Shown here in pieces: positions 1 to 7,246 of a stretch of DNA of 8,148 nt (positions are counted from its first letter, which is position 1; each line of letters starts with the position of its first letter). The notes beneath the pieces were generated by a model, which was given only the letters and a program-made list of their open reading frames with translations, did not search any database and was not told the DNA's origin. The stretch is from positions 1 through 8,148 of the forward strand of contig SFII01000064.1 of assembly GCA_004555335.1 (NCBI GenBank). The letters run 5' to 3'. A program made the position numbers and the translations under genes. Source of the DNA: Coriobacteriaceae bacterium (GTDB taxonomy: Bacteria; Actinomycetota; Coriobacteriia; Coriobacteriales; Eggerthellaceae).

Positions 1-84
1 CGGTACTATGACAAGCGTCTTTTCTTCGGGGTTTCCTTTTCCAACAGGCGTAGAGTTATCTAGTTCGACAAAGGTATTACAGAC

Positions 85-90
85 AGAAGG
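85..90 (+). promoter_or_regulatory. Shine-Dalgarno site deciding the start of the first exporter gene
   Basis: AGAAGG sits 7 nt before the ATG at 98. The in-frame ATG at position 8 lies at the window edge and leads into 30 codons that do not resemble an exporter N-terminus, so this site supports the shorter protein. Confidence 0.7.
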
Positions 91-97
91 TTTGCCG

Positions 98-2245
98 ATG
101 GGCTTGTTCAAGTACTTCAAGGGGCGCATCAGGTATGTGCTTGCGATCGTGGTTTTGCTTGCGGCGCAGGCATCGTGCGATCTTGCGCTTCCCAACTACA
201 CCTCCGACATCGTTGACGTGGGCATCGGGCAGTCAGGCGTCGAGAGTGCCCTTCCCGTGGAAATGCGCGAGGGCACCATGGATGCGGTCCTCATATTCTC
301 TTCCCCCGATGACCGCGACCTGATCGAGGAAGCTTATTCCAAGCAGGGCGACAACTACGTGCTCAACCAGGCGGGTGAGGAAAACGCCGGGCAGCTGGAA
401 GAAGCATTGAAGTACCCCCTGGTCATGTGCTACTACGCGGGTCAGAGCGACGAAATGGATATCGATCAGGCAGTGTCTGCTTATAATGCGGGCGCGATTG
501 ATGATGCGCAGGTGGATGCGATTATGGCCCAGGCGACCGAGCAGCTGGACAAGATGGGCGATTCCATTGTGTCGCAGCAGGCGATTGCCGCAGTAAAGGC
601 GGAATACGAAGCCTGCGGCATCGACATGGAAAAGATGCAGCGAGACTACCTGCTTTCCGTTGGCGCCCGCATGCTGGGAGTGACCTTGCTCGGCGTCCTC
701 TGTGCGGCAGCCGTTTCCTTCCTGGCAAGCCGTACGGGCGCGGGGATTGCCCGTGATTTGCGCAAGCGCCTGTTCGAAAAGGTCGTGGGCTTCTCTGACG
801 CCGAAGTACAGAGGTTCTCCGCGGCATCGCTTATCACCCGAAGCACCAACGACATCCAGCAGATCCAGATGGTGACCATCATGCTTCTGCGCATGGTCCT
901 GTTCGCGCCCATTATGGCGACGGGCGGCATCATCCTGATCCTGCGCACTAATACCCAGATGTCCTGGATTATCGTGCTGGCCGTTGCCCTGGTGGTGTGC
1001 CTGGTCATGCTGCTCATGGTATTGGCCCTACCCAAGTTCAAGATCATGCAGACCTTGATCGACCGGGTGAATCTGGTTGCCCGCGAGGTGCTGACCGGCT
1101 TGCCCGTCATCAGGGCCTTCAACCGCCAGCAGTACGAAGAAGAGCGCTTCGACAAGGCCAGCCTGAAGCTGAAGGGCACGCAGCTGTTCACCAATAGGGT
1201 GATGTCGTTCATGTTCCCCGGCATGACGCTGATCATGAACGGCGTTTCCGTGCTGATCGTGTGGGTGGCTTCCGGCTACATCGACAATGGCACCATCCAG
1301 ACGGGCGATATGATCGCCTTCATCACCTACTCGATGTTCATCATCATGAGCTTCCTCATGATGTCCATGGTGGCAGTGTTCCTGCCGCGCGCCCAGGTTT
1401 CCGCAAAGCGCATCGACGAGGTGCTGGCAACCCAGTGCAGCATCGCCGACCCCGACCAGCCCGCCGATGCGGAAGTTGGTGAGGGCGAGGGCGTGGAGAT
1501 CGTCTTCGACCAGGTTGATTTCGCCTACTCCGATTCCTCCAAGAAGGTGCTCGAAGACGTGAGCTTCACCGCGAAGGCGGGCAAGACCACGGCCATCATC
1601 GGCGCTACGGGCTCGGGCAAATCGACTGTGCTGCGCCTGCTCATGCGCGCCTATGACGTGACGGGCGGCAAGGTGACCGTCGATGGCGTGGACGTGCGCG
1701 ACCTTTCCCAGAAGCGCCTCCATTCGCTTTTGGGCTATGTGCCGCAGAAGGCCTTCCTGTTCTCCGGCACTATCGCGAGCAACCTTTCCTACGGCAATCC
1801 CGGTGCCGGTGTCGACCGTTTGATGGACGCAGCCGAGGTCGCCCAGGCGAGGGATTTCATCGAAGCGAAGGAAGCGGGCATGGACACTCCCATTTCCCAG
1901 GGCGGCACCGACGTATCGGGCGGCCAGCGCCAGCGTCTGGCCATCGCCCGTGCGCTCGCCTGCGATGCCAAGGCCTTCCTGTTCGATGACAGCTTCAGCG
2001 CCCTGGACTACAAGACCGACACCGCACTGCGTGCTGCCTTGAAGGAAAAGCTGGGGGGAAGGACGGTCATCATCGTGGCGCAGCGTATTTCCACCATCCG
2101 CAATGCCGACAACATCGTCGTGCTTGACGAAGGGCGCATAGCGGGGCAGGGCACCCATGATTACCTGATGGGGCATTGCCCCGAATACCGCGAGATCGCC
2201 CAGTCCCAGCTTTCGGAAGACGAGCTGAAGGGAGGTGTTGAATAA
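98..2245 (+). CDS. ABC exporter half-transporter, degenerate-site subunit (permease fused to ATPase)
   Basis: This is one subunit of a type IV ABC exporter in the cytoplasmic membrane, with transmembrane domain and ATPase in one chain (715 aa). TM1 is near residues 13-32, followed by a large extracytoplasmic insertion (about 45-183). TM2 is near 184-212, TM3-4 near 262-315 and TM5-6 near 370-430. The ATPase domain shows Walker A GATGSGKST (502-510), signature VSGGQ (606-610) and Walker B FLFDD. The residue after the Walker B Asp is D631, not the catalytic Glu, and the switch His is Q662. Both changes are typical of the degenerate-site half of heterodimeric exporters such as BmrCD, LmrCD and TM287/288. 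The next gene is the partner. The start at 98 is chosen because AGAAGG lies 7 nt upstream and the membrane domain begins there. An in-frame ATG at 8 would add 30 residues of unlike composition. The substrate cannot be read from sequence; drug, lipid or peptide export are all possible. Confidence 0.93.
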   Translation: MGLFKYFKGRIRYVLAIVVLLAAQASCDLALPNYTSDIVDVGIGQSGVESALPVEMREGTMDAVLIFSSPDDRDLIEEAYSKQGDNYVLNQAGEENAGQLEEALKYPLVMCYYAGQSDEMDIDQAVSAYNAGAIDDAQVDAIMAQATEQLDKMGDSIVSQQAIAAVKAEYEACGIDMEKMQRDYLLSVGARMLGVTLLGVLCAAAVSFLASRTGAGIARDLRKRLFEKVVGFSDAEVQRFSAASLITRSTNDIQQIQMVTIMLLRMVLFAPIMATGGIILILRTNTQMSWIIVLAVALVVCLVMLLMVLALPKFKIMQTLIDRVNLVAREVLTGLPVIRAFNRQQYEEERFDKASLKLKGTQLFTNRVMSFMFPGMTLIMNGVSVLIVWVASGYIDNGTIQTGDMIAFITYSMFIIMSFLMMSMVAVFLPRAQVSAKRIDEVLATQCSIADPDQPADAEVGEGEGVEIVFDQVDFAYSDSSKKVLEDVSFTAKAGKTTAIIGATGSGKSTVLRLLMRAYDVTGGKVTVDGVDVRDLSQKRLHSLLGYVPQKAFLFSGTIASNLSYGNPGAGVDRLMDAAEVAQARDFIEAKEAGMDTPISQGGTDVSGGQRQRLAIARALACDAKAFLFDDSFSALDYKTDTALRAALKEKLGGRTVIIVAQRISTIRNADNIVVLDEGRIAGQGTHDYLMGHCPEYREIAQSQLSEDELKGGVE

Positions 2246-4089
2246 TGTCCGTACAGAGCAATGCGAGGATGAACCGCCCCCATCGCGGACCAGGCCATGG
2301 TCCCGGCAGCATGGCCAATGTGGAAAAGCCCAAGGACCTGAAAGGGACCTTGCTCAAGCTGCTTGCCTTCATGGGCAGGTATAAGGCGCTGTTGTTCGTG
2401 GTGCTGTTCTTCGCCGTGCTTTCGACGGTGTTCAACATCGTGGGACCGAAGGTGCTCTCCCTCGCCACCACAGAGCTGTTCAACGGCATCATGGCCAAGA
2501 TCCAAGGCACGGGCGGCATCGACTTCTGGGTCATCCAGAAGATCCTGATGGCAACCATGGGCCTGTACGTGATCTCCGCCGCCTGCTCGTTCGTGCAGTC
2601 GTGGTTCATGAGCTCCATCGCTCAGAACACCGCCTACGAACTGCGCCGTCAGATCGACCTGAAGTTCGACCGTCTTGCCATGGGTTACTTCGAGCGCACT
2701 TCCACCGGTGACGTGCTCTCGCGCATCACCAACGACGTGGACACCTTGGGCCAGAGCCTGAACCAGGGCATCACCCAGCTGATCACGTCCGTCACCACGC
2801 TTATCGGCGTGCTGGTGATGATGCTTTCCATTTCCTGGAAGCTCACGCTGGTGACCCTGGTCATCCTTCCCGTTTCGCTGGTGCTTCTGCGCTTCGTGGT
2901 CAAGCACAGCCAGCGCTACTTCAAGCAGCAGCAGGAAATGCTGGGCGCCATCAATGGCCAGATCGAGGAAACCTTCGCGGGGCACGTGGTGGTGAAGTCC
3001 TTCAATCAGGAGGACGCGGCCAAGGAATCCTTCGGCGAAAGCAACGACAAGCTGTACGAATCCGCATGGAAGTCGCAGTTCATCAGCGGCCTGATGATGC
3101 CCATCATGAATCTGGTATCCAACGCGGGCTATGCGGCCGTGGCAATCCTGGGCAGCATGATGGCGGTCAGCGGCGCCATTACCGTAGGCGACATCCAGGC
3201 ATTCATCCAGTACGTGAAGAACTTCACCCAGCCCATCCAGCAGCTCACGCAGGTGGCCAACGTGCTGCAGAGCATGGCGGCTGCAGCCGAGCGCGTATTC
3301 GAGTTCTTGGATGAAGAGGAGGTGGAGGACTGGGAGGCAAAGGCCCAGGCGGCCATCCTGCAGGGCGAAGTGGAATTCAAGCACGTCCGCTTCGGCTATG
3401 ATCCCGAAGTCCCCGTCATCAAGGACTTCAACGCGAAGGTGAAGAAGGGCCAGACCGTGGCCATCGTGGGTCCCACGGGTGCGGGCAAGACCACCTTGGT
3501 GAAGCTGCTCATGCGCTTCTACGAAGTGGACGGCGGTGCGATCACCATCGACGGCTACGACATCCGCGAGTTCGACCGCAAGGACTTGCGATCGATAATC
3601 GGCATGGTTCTGCAGGATACCTGGTTGTTCAACGGCACCATCCGCGAGAACATCCGCTACGGCAAGCTGGACGCCACTGACGAGCAGGTGGAAGATGCCG
3701 CCAAGGCCGCCTTCGCGCACGGCTTCATCATGACGTTGCCCGAAGGATACGACACGGTCATCAACGAGGACGCCACCAACATCAGCCAGGGGCAGCGCCA
3801 GCTGCTCACCATCGCCCGTGCGGTGCTGGCGAACCGCCAGATGCTGGTGCTCGACGAGGCCACCAGTTCGGTCGACACGCGCACCGAGCAGCGCATCCAG
3901 GACGCGATGGACAATCTGATGGCAGGTCGCACCTCCTTTGTGATCGCCCACAGGCTTTCCACCATCCGCAATGCTGATCTGATCCTGGTCATGGATAATG
4001 GCGACATCGTGGAACAGGGCACGCATGAAGAACTGCTGCAGCTTGGCGGTTCTTACGCGCAGTTGTACAATTGTCAGTTCGAAGAATAG
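2245..4089 (+). CDS. ABC exporter half-transporter, catalytic-site subunit (permease fused to ATPase)
   Basis: This is the second half-transporter (614 aa) and probably pairs with the preceding subunit to form one exporter. An N-terminal cytoplasmic tail contains a Gly/Pro/His/Arg-rich stretch (RGPGHGPG, about 13-20). Six membrane segments follow, with the first near residue 46 and the last pair near 280-335. The ATPase domain has Walker A GPTGAGKTT (409-417), Walker B MLVLDE with catalytic E538, and switch H569, all canonical. The signature motif is ISQGQ (513-517) instead of LSGGQ. In a head-to-tail dimer its Walker motifs would meet the intact SGGQ of the partner to form the active site, while its own altered signature would complete the degenerate site. 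Its ATG shares one base with the TAA of the upstream gene, and GGAGGTG at 2231-2237 is a strong ribosome site. The overlap implies coupled translation and equal subunit supply. Confidence 0.94.
   Translation: MSVQSNARMNRPHRGPGHGPGSMANVEKPKDLKGTLLKLLAFMGRYKALLFVVLFFAVLSTVFNIVGPKVLSLATTELFNGIMAKIQGTGGIDFWVIQKILMATMGLYVISAACSFVQSWFMSSIAQNTAYELRRQIDLKFDRLAMGYFERTSTGDVLSRITNDVDTLGQSLNQGITQLITSVTTLIGVLVMMLSISWKLTLVTLVILPVSLVLLRFVVKHSQRYFKQQQEMLGAINGQIEETFAGHVVVKSFNQEDAAKESFGESNDKLYESAWKSQFISGLMMPIMNLVSNAGYAAVAILGSMMAVSGAITVGDIQAFIQYVKNFTQPIQQLTQVANVLQSMAAAAERVFEFLDEEEVEDWEAKAQAAILQGEVEFKHVRFGYDPEVPVIKDFNAKVKKGQTVAIVGPTGAGKTTLVKLLMRFYEVDGGAITIDGYDIREFDRKDLRSIIGMVLQDTWLFNGTIRENIRYGKLDATDEQVEDAAKAAFAHGFIMTLPEGYDTVINEDATNISQGQRQLLTIARAVLANRQMLVLDEATSSVDTRTEQRIQDAMDNLMAGRTSFVIAHRLSTIRNADLILVMDNGDIVEQGTHEELLQLGGSYAQLYNCQFEE
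4043..4071 (+). promoter_or_regulatory. Possible internal promoter for the pseudo-AAA/Rrf2/glycosylase run
   Basis: TTGGCG (4043-4048) and TACAAT (4066-4071) are separated by 17 nt and lie inside the end of the second exporter gene. Each hexamer differs from the sigma-70 consensus at one or two positions. Transcription would start near 4078, giving a leader of about 46 nt before the ATG at 4124. This would let the downstream three genes be expressed apart from the exporter. The match could be chance. Confidence 0.35.
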
Positions 4090-4123
4090 TTTTCCGTATG
4101 GAATACCAACGAGGTTTGAGCAT

Positions 4124-5665
4124 ATGAGCGCAGCTTTCGAAGAGGGCGCAGCGCCCGGTAGGAGCAACGAAGTGGATCGAGAAACGGCAGAATACCTGCG
4201 CATGGCAAGGAATGCGGTCGAAAACGGGCAGTTCCGCTTGGCGGTGTGCCTGTATCTGACCGCCTTCGAGCAGGATTTTGCCAGCAACCAGTCCAATCCT
4301 ACCCCCGCCGCCATCGCCTGCCTGCGCAAGGCATGGACCCATGCCTGCGATTTGAAGGACAGGGCCATGGCGGAGCATATTTTCGAGCGCTTGTCGCCCC
4401 ATCTGCCCGCCGAAACCGTGTCGGAGTACTCCCGCAAGCTGCAGAAGCTTTCGCTGGAGAAGCTGGAGGACTTCGGTCTTTCGCACGATGATGTGGAGGG
4501 CATGGCAGATTTCCTGACCGGTATCACTGAGGGCATACCTGCGGGTACGGCGAAGATCGCCGTCAAGTCCGTCGATGATGACGGACCGCGTCTGGCGACG
4601 GTGGAAAATGAGCTGGTTTCTCCTTCCGCGCCCTATGGGCTGCGTATCGATGCCAACAAGGGCAAGCCCAAGCCTGCGCCTGCACCCATCAAGCATTCCG
4701 CACCTTCCGTTTCCGAAGAGGCGAAGGCGCCCGATGCCCCGGCAGCGCAGCAGATCTGCTTCCGCGACCTGGCGGGTTACGACGGAGCCATCCAGAAGAT
4801 GAAGGCATTGGGCTTCGGAGCCGAATCCGACGCGCGTTACGCGGCCTTCCTGAACATGCTTTCCCGCCGTCATGGCGTCGAGCCGCGTCTTACGTCTATG
4901 CCCATGGTCTTTCGCTCCCAGGCAAGGGAAGACGCCACCTACTTCATGCATGCGGTGGTGGGCGAGTTGGACCAGCCTTCCGTGCGCATGCATGTGGAAA
5001 CCACATCGCAAGGTCTTTCCATGCTCAGCGTTTCGGCGACGTCCGATTTCAAGTCCAAGCAGCAGCTGATGCAGATGAACCTGGACCGTCCCATGACCTT
5101 GATTCTGGAAGATGTGGACCTGTGGTTCGAATCGATTCCGGCGCTGCAGCAGATTGAAGACCCCACCGTCCAGGGCGGCGTTGCCCACGGCGTGCGCGAG
5201 GCGGTTTCCATGGTGCGTCCCGCCATCATGAACCCCAACATCACGGTCGTGGCTTCGTGCTCCAGCGAATCCGACCTGGATTCGCTGTTCTTCGGTATCT
5301 TGGAACCGGCAACCGTAGTGGATATCGACCTTCCCACCCAGCAGGAACGCATGGACCTGTGGGAATGGCTTGCGGACAAGTTCCCGTCTTTGCGCTACTT
5401 CGACTATGGCGAGCTTGCGCGGCTCACCGAATCGATGACGCGCTACGATATCTGCTCGGCTGCAAGCGAGGCGGTCGACCAGGCCTATCGCGACAGCATT
5501 GCCCGCACAGCGTATGTTCCCGTGACCAAGTCCAATTTGTACGAGAAGATTGCGTCGTTCTTGCCTTTGGATTCCCAAGAATACGAGGAAGCCCAGGAAA
5601 AGGTGCTGGAGCGTTTCAGGAAAGAACTCGACCATATCGACGATTTGCTGAATGGGGATGCATAG
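4124..5665 (+). CDS. AAA+-like protein with degenerate ATPase motifs and a helical N-terminal domain
   Basis: This is a 513-aa protein whose function I do not recognise. Residues about 15-110 look all-helical, like TPR or MIT hairpins. Residues about 160-210 are a Pro/Ala/Lys-rich linker. From F213 (FRDLAGYDGAI) the layout follows an AAA+ module, but the key sites are altered. The Walker A position reads RSQAREDAT (264-272) in place of GxxGxGKT. The Walker B-like strand is LILEDVD (326-332), with Glu and Asp swapped. The sensor 1 strand is ITVVASCSS (373-381) without Asn. The segment after it (GILEPATVVDIDLP) lacks an arginine finger. A helical lid follows. I infer a non-hydrolysing scaffold or partner protein. 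The start at 4124 has GAGG 9 nt upstream; an open frame reaches back to 3998 inside the exporter gene but reads unlike protein. The Rrf2 gene starts 2 nt after the stop. Confidence 0.85.
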   Translation: MSAAFEEGAAPGRSNEVDRETAEYLRMARNAVENGQFRLAVCLYLTAFEQDFASNQSNPTPAAIACLRKAWTHACDLKDRAMAEHIFERLSPHLPAETVSEYSRKLQKLSLEKLEDFGLSHDDVEGMADFLTGITEGIPAGTAKIAVKSVDDDGPRLATVENELVSPSAPYGLRIDANKGKPKPAPAPIKHSAPSVSEEAKAPDAPAAQQICFRDLAGYDGAIQKMKALGFGAESDARYAAFLNMLSRRHGVEPRLTSMPMVFRSQAREDATYFMHAVVGELDQPSVRMHVETTSQGLSMLSVSATSDFKSKQQLMQMNLDRPMTLILEDVDLWFESIPALQQIEDPTVQGGVAHGVREAVSMVRPAIMNPNITVVASCSSESDLDSLFFGILEPATVVDIDLPTQQERMDLWEWLADKFPSLRYFDYGELARLTESMTRYDICSAASEAVDQAYRDSIARTAYVPVTKSNLYEKIASFLPLDSQEYEEAQEKVLERFRKELDHIDDLLNGDA

Positions 5666-5667
5666 AT

Positions 5668-6204
5668 ATGGAAATCATCCGTCGAAGCGATTACGCCTGC
5701 CGAATCCTGAGGGCGGCATACCGCGCCAATGGCGATTACCTTTCCATTTCAACCATTTCCGAAGAAGAGAAGATCCCGTATGCCTTCGCACGCAATATCC
5801 AGCACGTACTGCTGCAGATCGGCTATGTGAAGACCAGGCGCGGTGCCCGGGGCGGCCTTGCCCTGAACATCGATCCTGCCGAAGTGAGCATGCTCGATCT
5901 GATGCGCGCGCTCGAGGTGGATATCAACCTGGCCCCGTGTGCCGGATCGTCTGATGTGTGCGAGAACAGCGACGATTGCGGCTTCAACAGGGTGTGGCGT
6001 GCGGCAACCGGTTTGCTGGAACGTTACTTCGCGTCGCTGAGCCTGAAGGATGTGATCGAAGGTAAGGTGGACGTTCCCGTGAACGACTTCGGCTTTGCGG
6101 CAATCGAGGCGCCGAGTACATCCTGTGGCGAATTTGCGGGATGCTGCGGGTCTGCCGTTCTTGTCGCCGAGGACCTTGTTGCCAGCGAAAACGGCGAGGG
6201 CTAG
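5668..6204 (+). CDS. Rrf2-family transcriptional regulator, probable Fe-S sensor
   Basis: This 178-aa protein is probably a DNA-binding dimer of the Rrf2 family (relatives IscR, NsrR, CymR). Residues 1-75 form the winged helix-turn-helix: MEIIRRSDYACRIL matches the family N-terminus, and RRGARGGLAL the conserved wing. Three cysteines, C91, C98 and C104 (CX6CX5C), sit where family members bind a [2Fe-2S] or [4Fe-4S] cluster. A second cysteine group, C153 and C159-C160, lies in the C-terminal tail and is unusual; C11 is also present. Known relatives respond to iron-sulfur status, nitric oxide or redox. The spacing here (X6 then X5) does not identify which. It starts 2 nt after the pseudo-AAA stop and its end lies 4 nt before the likely glycosylase start, so it may regulate its own operon. 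The GGGG ribosome site at 5654-5657 is moderate. Confidence 0.9.
   Translation: MEIIRRSDYACRILRAAYRANGDYLSISTISEEEKIPYAFARNIQHVLLQIGYVKTRRGARGGLALNIDPAEVSMLDLMRALEVDINLAPCAGSSDVCENSDDCGFNRVWRAATGLLERYFASLSLKDVIEGKVDVPVNDFGFAAIEAPSTSCGEFAGCCGSAVLVAEDLVASENGEG
6196..6200 (+). promoter_or_regulatory. Ribosome site favouring a TTG start for the glycosylase
   Basis: GAGGG lies 8 nt before the TTG at 6209. The ATG at 6278 has no clear ribosome site in the usual range, and the ATG at 6095 would overlap the regulator gene by 110 nt. This supports, but does not prove, the TTG start. Confidence 0.4.
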
Positions 6205-6208
6205 GGCT

Positions 6209-7108
6209 TTGGAGGCTAAGCCCAACGGCCAAAACGTGCTCTGCCGTGCGGGAGAGCATGCGGTCACACTCGAGCATATGGGCCGCTTCAGGCAGCTGGT
6301 TTGGGAAATGGGTGAAAAGCACCGCCGTGACGGTTTGCCCTGGCGTTTTATCGACGACCCCTATCAGGTCTATGTTTCCGAAGCCATGCTGCAGCAAACC
6401 CAGGTGTCGCGCGTGCTGAAGCATTGGCCGCGTTTCCTTGCGGCATTCCCCACGGTGGATGCTTTGGCCAGCGCGTCGGTTTCCGATGTGCTGGAAGAAT
6501 GGCAGGGCTTGGGATACAACCGCAGGGCCCTGGCTTTGAAGCGCGCTGCCGATGAATGCTCGGCCAAGCATGGCGGTTGCATGCCGGATACCTACGAGGA
6601 ATTGCTGGCTCTGCCCGGTATCGGGCCTGCGACGGCGGCCGGCATCATGGCATTCGCATATCAGAAACCCGGCATCTACATTGAAACCAACGTGCGCTCG
6701 GTGTTCATCCACCATTTCTTCCCCGATAGCGAAAAGGTGACCGATTCGCAGCTGCGCCCCCTGGTGGAATGCGCCTGCGACGGCGATTATCCGCGCGAAT
6801 GGTATTACGCGCTCTTGGACTACGGTGCCGCGCTGAAGGCGCAGGGCATCAACCCCAATCGCAGGTCGACTTCCTATACCAGGCAGAGCAGCTTCGAAGG
6901 TTCGCATAGGCAGAAACGCTCATTCGTGTTGCAGCAGGTGCTAGCACAGCCGGGTGTGGGCTTCGAGGCCCTATTGGCGTCGATTAACGAATTCGAGCGG
7001 AAGGCGGGTCGCGATAATCTGCTGGAATGCGAACTTATGGCTCTTGTGGAAGAGCTAGTGAGCGAGGGTTTCTTCGAGCGGGAAGGCGACGGTTTCGTTT
7101 CGCGCTAA
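6209..7108 (+). CDS. MutY-related HhH-GPD DNA glycosylase lacking the Fe-S cluster
   Basis: This is a base-excision repair glycosylase of the HhH-GPD superfamily, closest in motifs to adenine glycosylase MutY, which removes A opposite 8-oxoguanine. It is 299 aa from the TTG at 6209; an ATG at 6278 would give 276 aa. The MutY motif SEAMLQQTQV carries the catalytic Glu (E58). The helix-hairpin-helix is LPGIGPATAAG (135-145), with no Lys at the bifunctional-lyase position, which suggests monofunctional chemistry. The catalytic Asp position reads IETNV, with E159 in place of Asp. The four cysteines that bind [4Fe-4S] in E. coli MutY are absent; that region reads NPNRRSTSYTRQ. There is no C-terminal Nudix-like domain, only a short tail that looks like a winged helix. 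From memory, these traits mark a clusterless MutY-like subfamily in some anaerobes and archaea rather than a damaged gene. The real substrate is uncertain. Confidence 0.87.
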   Translation: MEAKPNGQNVLCRAGEHAVTLEHMGRFRQLVWEMGEKHRRDGLPWRFIDDPYQVYVSEAMLQQTQVSRVLKHWPRFLAAFPTVDALASASVSDVLEEWQGLGYNRRALALKRAADECSAKHGGCMPDTYEELLALPGIGPATAAGIMAFAYQKPGIYIETNVRSVFIHHFFPDSEKVTDSQLRPLVECACDGDYPREWYYALLDYGAALKAQGINPNRRSTSYTRQSSFEGSHRQKRSFVLQQVLAQPGVGFEALLASINEFERKAGRDNLLECELMALVEELVSEGFFEREGDGFVSR

Positions 7109-7169
7109 GGGTTCTTTCCTTGTGTCGCTGGTTGCCATTCGTCTGTGCAAACTGAATGCGTTATGAAAT

Positions 7170-7187
7170 AACCCGCCGAAGCGGGTT
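7170..7187. terminator. GC-rich hairpin, possible (bidirectional) terminator
   Basis: A perfect 7-bp stem, AACCCGC/GCGGGTT, encloses a 4-nt loop 61 nt after the glycosylase stop. On the + strand the following bases (GGGTGGTT) are not U-rich. On the - strand the loop is the stable UUCG tetraloop and ATTTCAT follows, which is closer to a terminator. It could end glycosylase transcripts weakly or stop readthrough from the right-hand cassette. Confidence 0.5.
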
Positions 7188-7211
7188 GGGTGGTTAAAGC
7201 GAATAATGTAA

Positions 7212-7240
7212 TTGTCGTTTTAATTATATTTTGGTACAAT
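7212..7240 (+). promoter_or_regulatory. Sigma-70-type promoter with extended -10
   Basis: TTGTCG (7212-7217), a 17-nt spacer, and TACAAT (7235-7240) preceded by TGG form an extended -10 element in an AT-rich stretch. The expected start is G7247, exactly the first base of the long hairpin. No + strand protein gene lies downstream, so the promoter appears to serve a non-coding transcript. Confidence 0.6.
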
Positions 7241-7246
7241 CGATGT

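Noticed and set aside
1..63. Possible tail of an upstream gene in frame 1, stopping at TAG 61-63
   Set aside because: Only 20 codons are visible, with rare Arg codons and no recognisable motif, so it cannot be told from leader sequence.
1028..2176. - strand open frame of about 380 codons inside the first exporter gene
   Set aside because: It lies wholly opposite the conserved ATPase domain and has no domain signal of its own.
2161..4566. Very long open frame on the - strand (about 800 codons) opposite the exporter and pseudo-AAA genes
   Set aside because: It is antisense to two well-supported genes, its product is His/Gly/Leu-rich with no recognisable domain, and such mirror frames are common in GC-rich coding DNA.
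3989..5635. Long - strand open frame opposite the pseudo-AAA gene
   Set aside because: Its composition is that of a mirror frame (His, Arg, Gly rich); the + strand gene has AAA+-like order, a ribosome site and tight neighbours.
6095..6208. Longer N-terminus for the glycosylase from the ATG at 6095
   Set aside because: It would overlap the regulator gene by 110 nt, and the extra residues are Arg-rich and unlike any glycosylase N-terminus.
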